This document shows positions 7,327 through 15,283 of a stretch of 17,175 nt of DNA, piece by piece; positions within the stretch are counted from its first letter, which is position 1, and every line of letters starts with the position of its first letter. Position numbers and translations under genes: made by a program. The DNA comes from Planctomycetota bacterium. GTDB lineage: Bacteria > Planctomycetota > Phycisphaerae > WQYP01. The notes under the pieces are model-generated. The model was not told the DNA's origin and did no database searches. It was given only the letters and a program-made list of their open reading frames with translations. The DNA is taken from NCBI GenBank assembly GCA_021809365.1, contig JAKBAC010000064.1:1-17175 (forward strand). The letters are read 5' to 3'.

Positions 7327-9276
7327 ATGACCTCAATCGAATCCGCTTTACATGAAGATATTAACACCTATCTGGAACGCAATCAGGCTAAAGAGATGCT
7401 CCGCTTCCTTACCTGCGGCAGCGTGGACGACGGGAAAAGCACGCTCATTGGCCGACTGTTGCATGATACAAAAATGATCTATGAAGATCAGCTTGCCGCG
7501 ATCCGCCGCGACAGTGTGCGTCATGGTACCACCGGCGGTGACATGGACCTGGCGCTCTTAACCGATGGACTCAAAGCCGAGCGTGAACAGGGCATTACCA
7601 TTGACGTGGCCTACCGTTATTTCTCCACGGATAAACGTAAATTCATCATCGCCGACACCCCCGGCCATGAGCAGTACACGCGCAACATGGCCACCGGCGC
7701 TTCCATGTGTCAGTTGGCCATCATCCTGGTCGATGCCCGGCATGGCGTGGTGGCGCAGACCAAGCGGCACAGTTTTATCTGTTCACTTCTCGGCATTCAG
7801 CATGTTGTCGTCACGATTAACAAAATGGATCTCGTGGACTGGTCACAGGAACGCTTTAATGAAATCAAGGCCCAGTACACGGAATTTGCCGCGAAATTGG
7901 ATATCAAGGATGTTCACTTTATCCCCATCAGCGCCCTCAAGGGAGACAATGTTGTCGAACCCAGTGTCAATATGCCCTGGTATAAGAGCGGCCCGCTGCT
8001 GAATCATCTGGAAACCGTACACATCGCGTCCGATCGTAATATGCAGGACTTCCGCTTTCCGGTGCAGATGGTGCTGCGGCCCAATCTGGATTTCCGCGGC
8101 TTCGCCGGTACCATCGCCTCCGGCAGCGTCCGGCAGGGCGATGAAGTGATGGTGCTGCCATCGGGTCGCAAAAGCCGGATTCGATCCATTGTCACTTTGG
8201 ATGGCAAGCTCGAAGAGGCTTGCTGCCCGATGGCGATAACCCTGACTTTGGAAGATGAAGTCGATATCAGCCGGGGTGATATGCTGGTACATCCACACAG
8301 CGTGCCGCAGTTCGGTCAGGATTTCCCGGCGCGGATTGTCTGGCTTAGTGAAAAGCCGCTGGATTTAACCGCGGGCTACCTGATTAAGCAGACCACCCGC
8401 ACGACCCCGGGTGAAATTACTCTGCTTAATGGTATCGATATCAACACACTTGATGATAAACCGCTGGACACACTGCATCTCAATGAAGTCGGGCGCTGCA
8501 GCGTATCGGTTACGCAACCGCTGGCGTTTGATGCCTATCGCCGCAATCGCGCGACGGGGGCTTTTATTGTCATTGACCGCCAGAGCTTTAACACCGTCGG
8601 CGCGGGGATGATTCTGGAACGCGAACAGCCCAAAGCGGCGGTGGATCCGTGGGGATCCGCAACGGCTCCGCTCAATCGCCCGCAAAGCCGTATCTCACCG
8701 CTGCAGCGGCAGCAGCGGCTCGCGCAGAAACCGGTCACGCTGCTGTTGACCGGCCTGACGGGATCAGGCAAGGCCACCATCGCCTATGCGCTGGAAGAGA
8801 AACTTTTCACTCTCGGCAAAATGGCAACGGTGCTGCACGGGCAGGATCTGCGCCGCGGCATGACCAACGACCTGGGTTTTTCCGCCGATGATCGATCGGA
8901 AAATCTGCGGCGCGCCGCGGAAATTGCGCGGATATTCAATAACGTCGGCTGGATCTGCATCTGTGCATTGCTGGCACCCCACGCGGCGGTACGGGAAAAA
9001 GTTCGTCGCCTCATTGGTGAAAATCGCTATCTTGAAGTCCATTTGTCGGCCCCGCTGGAAATCTGCAAACAGCGCGATCAGAGCGGAATTTATAAACTGG
9101 CCGAAGCCGGACAGATCAAGTCTTTTCCCGGAGTCAGCGCCGCGTATGAGGTACCCGCCAATCCCGATCTGGTATTGCCGACCCATGAAATCACCGTGGA
9201 GCAAAGTGTGGAACAGATTCTGGCCCTGATGAAAAACAAGGGCCTGCTCACCGGTGACAGCGAGTGGGAGATTTGA
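7327..9276 (+). CDS. cysNC: Bifunctional sulfate adenylyltransferase subunit 1 / APS kinase-like fusion
   Basis: N-terminal CysN GTPase (about 1-435), which activates CysD, fused to a CysC-like domain (about 465-645), which in canonical enzymes phosphorylates APS to PAPS. The GTPase motifs are intact: GSVDDGKS at 31-38, DTPGH at 110-114 and NKMD at 166-169, followed by EF-Tu-like beta-barrels. The kinase domain is clearly homologous (DLGFSADDRSENLRRAAEIA, then FPGVSAAYEVPANPDLVL), but its key sites differ. The P-loop reads GLTGSGKAT (476-484), with Ala in place of the Mg-binding Ser/Thr after Lys482. The usual DGDN is HGQD (504-507), and the usual ISPx is LAPH. Start ATG has AGGAG 9 bases upstream. 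At 649 residues the length is normal for CysNC fusions. Confidence 0.95.
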   Translation: MTSIESALHEDINTYLERNQAKEMLRFLTCGSVDDGKSTLIGRLLHDTKMIYEDQLAAIRRDSVRHGTTGGDMDLALLTDGLKAEREQGITIDVAYRYFSTDKRKFIIADTPGHEQYTRNMATGASMCQLAIILVDARHGVVAQTKRHSFICSLLGIQHVVVTINKMDLVDWSQERFNEIKAQYTEFAAKLDIKDVHFIPISALKGDNVVEPSVNMPWYKSGPLLNHLETVHIASDRNMQDFRFPVQMVLRPNLDFRGFAGTIASGSVRQGDEVMVLPSGRKSRIRSIVTLDGKLEEACCPMAITLTLEDEVDISRGDMLVHPHSVPQFGQDFPARIVWLSEKPLDLTAGYLIKQTTRTTPGEITLLNGIDINTLDDKPLDTLHLNEVGRCSVSVTQPLAFDAYRRNRATGAFIVIDRQSFNTVGAGMILEREQPKAAVDPWGSATAPLNRPQSRISPLQRQQRLAQKPVTLLLTGLTGSGKATIAYALEEKLFTLGKMATVLHGQDLRRGMTNDLGFSADDRSENLRRAAEIARIFNNVGWICICALLAPHAAVREKVRRLIGENRYLEVHLSAPLEICKQRDQSGIYKLAEAGQIKSFPGVSAAYEVPANPDLVLPTHEITVEQSVEQILALMKNKGLLTGDSEWEI

Positions 9277-9400
9277 CGGCACTGTGCAGCCCCGCGAGGC
9301 AGGAATCGCATACCTCATAACCATGCCAGAGATTGGATGATTCAACAACTGGCTCGCCGCAGCTCGTGCAGATGCCCGCATCATTTATTCGCTGATCCAT
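9248..9400 (-). CDS. Small zinc-ribbon protein (CxxC...CxxC), 50 residues
   Basis: A 50-codon gene beginning MDQRINDAGICTSCGEPVVE. Four cysteines form two CxxC knuckles (C11/C14 and C31/C34) 16 residues apart, with NLWHGYEVCDSCLAGL around the second. This is the layout of a zinc ribbon; the family is not one I can name. The ATG at 9400-9398 has GGAG 7 bases upstream and sits 27 bases after the hemC stop, so it looks like the second gene of the hemC unit. The last nine codons run antisense through the 3' end of cysNC (29-base tail-to-tail overlap). The regular Cys pattern, good ribosome site and placement argue that it is real. Role unknown; DNA, RNA or protein binding is possible. Confidence 0.72.
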   Translation of the reverse strand: MDQRINDAGICTSCGEPVVESSNLWHGYEVCDSCLAGLHSAVKSPTRCHR

Positions 9401-9427
9401 AAACGTTCTCCGTGCCGCAATGTCACC

Positions 9428-10426
9428 TCAAACATTCCTGGGAGCCGCGTTATTGAGCAGCGCCAGGATTTCATCAGCCCCGCGCTGTTTGAGCGTGGTA
9501 AGCAGTAAGTCATATAAACTGTTCAGGCCGCCCGCGGATGCGTCTTGGGTATACAGCGCGGCCCGGGCCATTTTTTTACCGTCGGGGGTGGCCACAAACG
9601 CACGCACCATCCAACCTTCCAGTTGATTGGAAATATTCCCACGCGCCGTGGCACATACACCAATGGGTGCCAGGCAATTTCCGGACAGGGCCGCAATTAC
9701 CCGCCTTTCAAAGTCCAATGCTGCCGCAGTTGGGGCATGGTTAATTGTCGCGGCGGCGCTTCGCATGGCCATATCGTCCTGGCGGGCCTGAACGGCCAGA
9801 ATTCCCTGACCCGCGGCGGGGATAAATTCATCCAGCGGCAATATCACCGCCTGCGCCGGTAATAGCTCAGTGCGATCCAGCCCGGCCTTAGCCAAAAATG
9901 TGCCGGCAAAGGCACCATCGCGCACTTTGCGCAGTCGGGTGTCAATATTACCCCGCATCGGCTGTACCATCAGGTCGGGACGAATCGCCAGTAACTGCGC
10001 CTGGCGGCGTAGGGAGGAGGTGCCCACGACAGCTTGTCGCGGTAATTCCGCAATGGTTCGGTTTTGAAATCCAATCCATACATCCTGCGGATCAGCCCGC
10101 AGCGGCGCTGCGGCGATGAGGGTTCCCGGTGCCAGTTGCACCGGCAGGTCCTTGGCGGAATGCACCGCCAGATCAATGCGCTTCTCAAGCAATGCGGTCT
10201 CAATTTCCTTGATGAACAAGGCCTTGCCACCCGATTCGGCCAGCGGACGATCCGGCTGCTGATCCCCGGATGTGGAGATGAACACAAGTTCAATTTCCGG
10301 TGCAATTTCCGGTCGAGGCTTGACCAAAAGCCGCATTTCCAACATTTGTTTGACCATTCCAGCCTGGGTGCGGGCCAGCAGGCTGGGACGTGTGCCAATT
10401 CGGATTGTGCCGCCGGATGTTATCAT
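9428..10426 (-). CDS. hemC: Porphobilinogen deaminase (hydroxymethylbilane synthase)
   Basis: Joins four porphobilinogen units into hydroxymethylbilane, the linear precursor of uroporphyrinogen III and so of haem and corrinoids; a cytoplasmic enzyme. Landmarks are IRIGTRPSLLARTQ at the N-terminus (8-21), HSAKDLP with catalytic D93 (E. coli D84), GTSSLRRQAQLL (135-146), RGNIDTRLRK (158-167), and SGNCLAPIG with C251, which carries the dipyrromethane cofactor (E. coli C242). The frame is open to 10645, but the family N-terminus begins at this ATG (10426-10424), giving 332 residues against about 313 typically. A small zinc-ribbon gene follows. It is relevant to cydAB, whose product needs haem. 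Confidence 0.96.
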   Translation of the reverse strand: MITSGGTIRIGTRPSLLARTQAGMVKQMLEMRLLVKPRPEIAPEIELVFISTSGDQQPDRPLAESGGKALFIKEIETALLEKRIDLAVHSAKDLPVQLAPGTLIAAAPLRADPQDVWIGFQNRTIAELPRQAVVGTSSLRRQAQLLAIRPDLMVQPMRGNIDTRLRKVRDGAFAGTFLAKAGLDRTELLPAQAVILPLDEFIPAAGQGILAVQARQDDMAMRSAAATINHAPTAAALDFERRVIAALSGNCLAPIGVCATARGNISNQLEGWMVRAFVATPDGKKMARAALYTQDASAGGLNSLYDLLLTTLKQRGADEILALLNNAAPRNV

Positions 10427-10600
10427 TCTTCTGATGCTACCGGCCAAATGCCGACAACGCCAGTGAATAAATCCGCCGCGCAACCGTGGGAGGAATTCCA
10501 TGGTCGTTGCAAGCCATTGTGGTGACGAAGATCGCGGCAGTTGTCGCACAGAAATGCCGTCCCCACCGAGCGTACACCGACAGCAGCGCATTGTCATAGC

Positions 10601-10650
10601 GGTGCTCCGGGGACGCGATTCACCAGAGCACCGTAGTGAGATCACGGTGC
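10601..10650. other. Two mutually exclusive hairpins in the hemC / aldo-keto reductase gap
   Basis: The 439-base gap 10427-10865 has no gene I can support. Within it GGTGCTC (10601-10607) can pair with GAGCACC (10626-10632), or GCACCGT (10628-10634) can pair with ACGGTGC (10644-10650). The two stems share bases 10628-10632, so only one can form at a time. A near-palindrome CCGTGGGCCCGCGG follows at 10650-10663. The only other signal seen in the gap is the promoter at 10789-10816. Confidence 0.35.
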
Positions 10651-10788
10651 CGTGGGCCCGCGGCCCTCACCACAGAGTGACCGATGACACGGATACGACG
10701 GGGAATCACCGTTACCTCATGTCTCCGCTCGTCCTCTTGGACAAAAGCCGTCACAGGCCCTGTTCGCGGTTTAATTCGCATTTTACCT

Positions 10789-10816
10789 TTGCAAACTGAT
10801 GGATCGCGGATAAATT
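10789..10816 (+). promoter_or_regulatory. Predicted sigma70-type promoter for the aldo/keto reductase-ispE unit
   Basis: TTGCAA (10789-10794), 16 bases, TAAATT (10811-10816). Transcription would start near 10823, about 43 bases before the ATG at 10866. Confidence 0.45.
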
Positions 10817-10865
10817 TATTCAGCGGCGTTACGTGATGTTCCCGCGGCAATTGGCTGGAGGTCTT

Positions 10866-11867
10866 ATGCAGAATAATCCGTGGGTGCCCGCGCCAGATCG
10901 ATATGACAAAATGGTTTATAACCGATGCGGAAAATATGGACTCAAGTTGCCCGCGATTTCCCTTGGGTTGTGGCATAATTTCGGCGGCATTGACATGCTG
11001 GAAAATCAGCGAGCCATGCTGCGGCGGGCTTTTGATTTGGGTATCACGCACTTTGATCTGGCCAATAATTATGGCCCACCCCCCGGATCGGCGGAGGAAA
11101 ATTTCGGATGCCTGCTGAGGCAGGATTTGCGTCCGTGGCGCGACGAACTGATTATTTCCTCCAAAGCGGGTTATACGATGTGGCAAGGCCCTTACGGCGA
11201 TTGGGGCACGCGGAAATATCTGCTTTCGAGTTTGGATCAGAGCCTGCAACGCATGGGGCTGGAGTATGTGGATATTTTTTATTCCCATCGTCCCGATCCC
11301 AATACGCCCATTGAGGAAACCATGGGAGCCTTGGACACGGCGGTGCGGCAGGGCAAGGCGCTGTACGTTGGCATATCGAACTATAAAGCCGCGGAAGCTC
11401 GCCAGGCGTTTACAATCCTCCAAGCTCTGGGCACGCCCTGTCTGATTCATCAGCCACGGTATTCCATGCTGGATCGCTGGATTGAAGCGGACCTGCTCAA
11501 TGTGCTCGGTGAATTCGGTGTGGGTTCCATTGCCTTTTGCCCTCTGGCGCAGGGGCTTTTGACATCACGGTATCTCAAAGACATTCCGGAGGATTCGCGA
11601 GCGGCCAAACCGTCCGGATTCCTGAAAACCGAGCAGATTACCACGGAGATCCAAAGCCGTATCAAACGCCTGGACGGCATCGCCCGGAAGCGTGGGCAGA
11701 GCCTTGCCCAGATGGCCCTGGTATGGGTGCTGCGCGATGCGCGCGTAACCTCCGCGCTCATTGGGGCCAGCCGGGTATCGCAAATTGAGGAGAATGTAAA
11801 AGCCCTGGCCAATCGCGCATTTACGGTTGAAGAATTGCGGGCCATTGATGATGTGCTCAAAAGCTGA
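10866..11867 (+). CDS. yghZ: Aldo/keto reductase, YghZ / L-glyceraldehyde-3-phosphate reductase type
   Basis: NADPH-dependent aldo/keto reductase close to E. coli YghZ (AKR14, related to the potassium-channel beta subunit), which reduces L-glyceraldehyde 3-phosphate and other aldehydes such as methylglyoxal. The TIM-barrel catalytic tetrad is visible as D64 (FDLANNYG), Y69, K100 (SSKAGY) and H141 (YSHR). YghZ-type markers include LSLGLWHNFG, NNYGPPPGSAEENFG, CPLAQGLLTSRYL and TSALIGASR. The ATG at 10866 was chosen because the protein then lines up with YghZ and GGAGG lies 4 bases upstream; an upstream GTG (10833) and ATG (10836) in frame are less likely. At 333 residues it is near the E. coli length (346). 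It is followed after 23 bases by ispE, suggesting one transcript. The exact substrate is inferred. Confidence 0.93.
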   Translation: MQNNPWVPAPDRYDKMVYNRCGKYGLKLPAISLGLWHNFGGIDMLENQRAMLRRAFDLGITHFDLANNYGPPPGSAEENFGCLLRQDLRPWRDELIISSKAGYTMWQGPYGDWGTRKYLLSSLDQSLQRMGLEYVDIFYSHRPDPNTPIEETMGALDTAVRQGKALYVGISNYKAAEARQAFTILQALGTPCLIHQPRYSMLDRWIEADLLNVLGEFGVGSIAFCPLAQGLLTSRYLKDIPEDSRAAKPSGFLKTEQITTEIQSRIKRLDGIARKRGQSLAQMALVWVLRDARVTSALIGASRVSQIEENVKALANRAFTVEELRAIDDVLKS

Positions 11868-11890
11868 CTGCCCCGTTTCCGGAGTTGAAT

Positions 11891-12862
11891 ATGCGTGATG
11901 TACTGGTGGATGCAACTCTTGCTTCCGTAGTGGCTGGACCGGCGAAGGCCGATCTAATTGCATTTGCGCCGGCCAAATTAAATCTCGGCTTGCGGATTTT
12001 TCCGCGCCGGACGGATGGTTTTCATGATATCGAATCATGGTTTGTTCCCATATCCCTCCGCGATACGCTGAGCTTTCGCAAAGCCGATGCGCTGACATTG
12101 GAACTTTCCGGGCTGGCGGCGGAGCTTTCGGCGGCACCGGAAACCAATCTCGTGGGGCGTGCTGCTCTGGCATTGGCGAAGGTGGCGGGCATGCCGCCGG
12201 GAGCGCACATTCATCTGCATAAACTCATTCCCACGGGTGGAGGTTTGGGCGGAGGCAGCTCAGATGCGGCCACGACATTGCTGGCGCTTAGGCAACTGTG
12301 GAAGCTTCCGATGTCTGATCAGGATCTGCGGCGAATTGCCGCGCAACTCGGCAGTGATGTCCCATTTTTTGTTCATGGCCATTCCGCGGTCTGCCGGGGC
12401 AGGGGCGAGATCATTGAAGCGCTGCCGTTGAATCGGCTGTTGTATGCGGTGTTGGTGATGCCACCTTACGGCACGAGCACCAAAGAAGTGTATGAGATGT
12501 TTGATCGGCAGGCGGTTCAAGCCGATACCACAGTTATAAACTGGATGGAAATATCGCAAATGAATGCCGCCGGCATCCGTGCGGGTATTCGCAATGATCT
12601 CGAAGGTCCGGCATTTGCTGTAACACCCAAACTTCGCGGCCTGCGTGACCAGGTCGGAGCAATCATCCACCGCCCGGTGCATCTCAGCGGCAGCGGTTCA
12701 ACGTTGTTTATCCTTGCCGATCAGGCCGCGGAAGCGGAATCCATGGTTCAGTTGCTGGAACAACAATTGGAACCGACCGTTCGCGTATTGCCGGTGCGGT
12801 TGCAAAATGAATCTGGGGACGGATTCATTCCAGGAGGATGTGAAATTCATGTACAGCGTTGA
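11891..12862 (+). CDS. ispE: 4-diphosphocytidyl-2-C-methyl-D-erythritol kinase
   Basis: GHMP-superfamily kinase that phosphorylates CDP-ME with ATP, the fourth step of the MEP pathway of isoprenoid synthesis. It shows the substrate-binding APAKLNLGL with K29 (E. coli K10), the ATP loop PTGGGLGGGSSDA (114-126), and LGSDVPFF with catalytic D156 (E. coli D141). SGSGSTLF near the C-terminus is the third GHMP motif. The frame opens with TTG at 11885, but ATG 11891 has GGAG 6 bases upstream and was chosen. The 323-residue protein is longer than E. coli IspE (283), with about 17 extra N-terminal residues and a longer C-terminus. It lies 23 bases after the aldo/keto reductase, and its last 14 bases overlap the next small ORF. 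Confidence 0.95.
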   Translation: MRDVLVDATLASVVAGPAKADLIAFAPAKLNLGLRIFPRRTDGFHDIESWFVPISLRDTLSFRKADALTLELSGLAAELSAAPETNLVGRAALALAKVAGMPPGAHIHLHKLIPTGGGLGGGSSDAATTLLALRQLWKLPMSDQDLRRIAAQLGSDVPFFVHGHSAVCRGRGEIIEALPLNRLLYAVLVMPPYGTSTKEVYEMFDRQAVQADTTVINWMEISQMNAAGIRAGIRNDLEGPAFAVTPKLRGLRDQVGAIIHRPVHLSGSGSTLFILADQAAEAESMVQLLEQQLEPTVRVLPVRLQNESGDGFIPGGCEIHVQR

Positions 12863-13172
12863 TATGAAGCTTAGAAGCCGCTGGTGTTATTGGTTGGGGC
12901 AATGGGCGGTTGTGATTCCCGGCGTGATGCTGGGTTACAAAAAGTGGCGACGCAAGTTACTTGCCGCACACGCCCGACGTATCGCCGCCCCGGAATTCCT
13001 GGTCCCAAAAGTAACGGGGGCCGGCCTGACAAGGTGCCAGCGAGCCTTTCCGATAGATTTAAATCTCGCGTATAAGACCCGCTACAGACGCTGTCCCATA
13101 CTCGAGCGAATGGCCATACTCGGTCCGCGCGGCGTTCTGATCGCCGGGCGAGCAGCCCCGATTAAGGACTGA
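12849..13172 (+). CDS. Small basic protein with one membrane segment, unknown function
   Basis: A 107-codon frame not recognised as any family. It begins inside the end of ispE (14-base overlap), and GGAGG lies 11 bases before its ATG, as expected for a translationally coupled gene. The N-terminus is short and basic, followed by one hydrophobic stretch (about residues 14-31, WLGQWAVVIPGVMLGY), then KKWRRK and a strongly basic remainder rich in Arg. This suggests a membrane-anchored protein with a cationic cytoplasmic part. An ATG at 12864 is the alternative start. Its 3' end overlaps the broken NTF2-like gene on the other strand by 11 bases. No homologue comes to mind, so it could also be a chance frame. 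Confidence 0.42.
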   Translation: MYSVDMKLRSRWCYWLGQWAVVIPGVMLGYKKWRRKLLAAHARRIAAPEFLVPKVTGAGLTRCQRAFPIDLNLAYKTRYRRCPILERMAILGPRGVLIAGRAAPIKD

Positions 13173-13593
13173 GCCGCGTTTTCTTGGCCTGCCAGCGCGA
13201 GAGTTCGTTGACGCCGCGAAAACCCCAATAGACCTTGTGATGCCTGATCAGGCCTTAGCGCAGCACCATCACTTCCATCAGGTCAAGCTGCTCGAAGTCT
13301 GGAGATTGCCCTGGATACTCCCAGATCAACGTCACTCCGTCGAAATGATACCGACCAGTTCGGTACCACCGCACGAACTCGGACGGGCGGCGTTCTACGC
13401 CAGTCTTGAAGAATGCTCGCAGTTCTTCGTGACCTTGGCATAGTCCGGATTCACGATTCATGAGTATAAGCACGAGCGGACTTTCGAAGATTCCGTCAGG
13501 CTCATAAAGCTTGACGAGTTCGTCGAGGTTACCATTTCGGGCATACCGGTCCCACAGGTCATAGACGCGCTGCGCTTGTTCGTTAGTAGTCAT
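13162..13593 (-). pseudogene. NTF2/SnoaL-like protein interrupted by an in-frame TAA
   Basis: From the ATG at 13593-13591 the frame encodes 112 residues of a small NTF2-like (SnoaL-type) cone-shaped domain: AQRVYDLWDRYARNGNLDEL, YEPDGIFESPLV, GHEELRAFF, then YHFDGVTLIWEYP and LDLMEVMVLR. Translation stops at TAA (13257-13255). The same frame continues for 30 sense codons, GLIRHHKVYWGFRGVNELSR and onward, to a second TAA (13164-13162). GLIRHHKVYWGF is what the family's last strand looks like, so the stop is most simply a nonsense change, for example GAA or AAA to TAA, just before the final strand. The start overlaps the stop of the cysteine desulfurase (ATGA), indicating coupled translation. 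The true enzyme or binding role is unknown. It might still be expressed in truncated form. Confidence 0.7.
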
Positions 13594-14813
13594 CTTCCGT
13601 GGTCTCCAGGAACTCGTATACGTTTGCTCAACATGCTGCCAGCGGACCGGCATTTTGCCATGCCTCCGCGTTTGGCAAGCCCTTCGTGTACCCGTTGCAT
13701 GGCGGCGGCGACGGCGACGATCTCGGCGCGGGTGGTACCGCGCCCCAATGACAGCCGCACCGCTCCCAGCGCCACCGACGCTGGTATACCCATGGCCAGC
13801 AGCACATCCGATGGGCGCTGATCACCGGCATGGCACGCCGAACCTGTGGAAGCCGCTATCTGCGGTGCCGCAGCCAATACCGCACTGCCGTAAACTTCCG
13901 GGAAACAGACACTTAGTGTGTTGGGCAAGCGCGGTCCCTTGCCTCCGGCGAGCTTCAATTCCGGAACACTGACGCGCAGTAAGGCCCAAAGTTCATCCCG
14001 GAGGTCACGTTGCCGCCGAGATTCCGCCATCAGATTTTTCATCGCCAGAGCGCAGGCCGCGCCCAAACCAACAATATAAGGAACGTTCTCAGTTCCCGGT
14101 CGCAGCCCGCGTTCCTGCCCCGCACCGCGTAAGACTGGAGCCAAGGGTGTTCCGCGCCGCACATACAATGCGCCGATGCCCTTTGGGGCATACAGCTTAT
14201 GGCCCGCAAGCGACAGCAGATCCACCTGTAATTTATCGACATGCACCGGAATTTTTCCAACAGCCTGTGCCGCATCGGTGTGTACGATGGCCCCACGCGC
14301 ATGGGCCAGCGCTGCGATCCGCGCCAGCGGCATTACCGCACCGGTTTCGTTTTGCGCCAGCATGATTGTCACTAGCGCCGTATCCGAACGCAACGCAGTA
14401 CCAACGGATTGTTCCTCTACGTGCCCCCTGCGGTTTACGGGAACACGCGTGACTGCAATTCCCTGGCTTTCCAGCCACGCGCAAGGTTGGACTGTGGCTG
14501 GATGTTCCGCCACGGAAGTCACGATATGGCGGCGGTTTGTGCTAAGTTCCATGGCACCCCGAATGGCGAGATTATTGGCCTCTGTTCCACCCGAGGTGAA
14601 AACGATTTCATCGTCCGCGCAGTGCAGTAAATCGGCAACCTGACGGCGTGCCTGCTCCACGGCAGTGCGGGCGGGCCGTCCATAGGCGTGATCGCTGGAG
14701 GGATTACCGAATTTCCGGCGCAGAAATGGGAGCATGGCTTCCAGAACCTCCGGCCATACCGGTGTCGTGGCATTGTAGTCCATGTAGATGGGGTGTTTCT
14801 TGGTGTTAATCAT
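13590..14813 (-). CDS. Cysteine desulfurase, NifS/selenocysteine-lyase-like
   Basis: PLP enzyme that removes sulfur (or selenium) from cysteine (or selenocysteine) as an enzyme-bound persulfide, supplying Fe-S cluster, thiamine or tRNA thiolation pathways. The fold-type I aminotransferase motifs are visible: YMDYNATTP (10-18), SGGTEANN (74-81), AEHPA with H104, D180/Q183 at the cofactor, AGHKLYAPKG with Schiff-base K206, RPGTENVP (238-245), and STGSACHAG with catalytic C327. The sequence around C327 (ACH...DQRPSDVLL) resembles eukaryotic selenocysteine lyases as much as IscS. A basic tail of about 25 residues (MAKCRSAGSMLSKRIR) extends beyond the usual C-terminus. The start has GGAGG 9 bases upstream. 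No iscU, sufU or selD lies nearby. The stop overlaps the start of the NTF2-like gene. Confidence 0.93.
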   Translation of the reverse strand: MINTKKHPIYMDYNATTPVWPEVLEAMLPFLRRKFGNPSSDHAYGRPARTAVEQARRQVADLLHCADDEIVFTSGGTEANNLAIRGAMELSTNRRHIVTSVAEHPATVQPCAWLESQGIAVTRVPVNRRGHVEEQSVGTALRSDTALVTIMLAQNETGAVMPLARIAALAHARGAIVHTDAAQAVGKIPVHVDKLQVDLLSLAGHKLYAPKGIGALYVRRGTPLAPVLRGAGQERGLRPGTENVPYIVGLGAACALAMKNLMAESRRQRDLRDELWALLRVSVPELKLAGGKGPRLPNTLSVCFPEVYGSAVLAAAPQIAASTGSACHAGDQRPSDVLLAMGIPASVALGAVRLSLGRGTTRAEIVAVAAAMQRVHEGLAKRGGMAKCRSAGSMLSKRIRVPGDHGR

Positions 14814-14926
14814 TTGTTGTAACCTCCGAGGGGGCCACTATTGGTGCGTTATTCGCGCCTTGCCGGGGTGAATCACCTTGTTCAATTGTGCACCGGCCTT
14901 GGTGTTGCTCAATCGGTCAACAACGC

Positions 14927-14955
14927 AATATATAATAACTGCGGCACGCTTTCAA
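14927..14955 (-). promoter_or_regulatory. Predicted sigma70-type promoter for the cysteine desulfurase
   Basis: On the minus strand, TTGAAA (14955-14950), 17 bases, TATATT (14932-14927). Transcription would begin near 14919, giving a leader of about 105 bases. Confidence 0.5.
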
Positions 14956-15283
14956 ACCGGGGACGCGCAATCGCCCATGGCGAGGGCAGCGGCTGATCAA
15001 GAGAGATTTCCGGTAGGCCCGTATCGCCTCTCAAGGCACGGAACTGTCAACGCCAGCTTATCGTGGATTTTGTTGCACCGGTGCTCTCCGTCAACTGCGA
15101 AACGCTGGCACGAATTTACGCTATTTCCCAATTAGATGTGGGATCAATCGTGGCAAATATGTGAATGAATAGAACGATGGCGAACCGATTTGCGGGTCGA
15201 TTGCATTATGGTTTTTCGCGCCGCCCCGCTGGTACGATAGGGCGTGATTCCGGGAGAGGGTGCAGCCTTGAACGCTCAGAGGC
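14956..15283. other. Intergenic stretch with no gene recognised
   Basis: Between the cysteine-desulfurase promoter and the arsR promoter. A plus-strand frame at 14878-15135 exists, but it lacks a ribosome site, a protein pattern and any family resemblance. Only a 10-bp palindrome GCACCGGTGC (15075-15084) stands out. Nothing else was seen. Confidence 0.5.

Noticed and set aside
10427..10645. N-terminal extension of hemC in the open frame
   Set aside because: Porphobilinogen deaminases start just before IRIGTR; the extension is low-sense sequence.
10500..10799. 99-codon plus-strand frame with an excellent GGGAGGA ribosome site before its ATG
   Set aside because: The residues are rich in His, Arg and Thr without hydrophobic core or motif, and the region holds alternative hairpins and lies upstream of a promoter. 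Kept as non-coding, though the ribosome site is notable.
14878..15135. 85-codon plus-strand frame in the gap before arsR
   Set aside because: No ribosome site, no recognisable pattern, and it overlaps the predicted promoter of the cysteine desulfurase.
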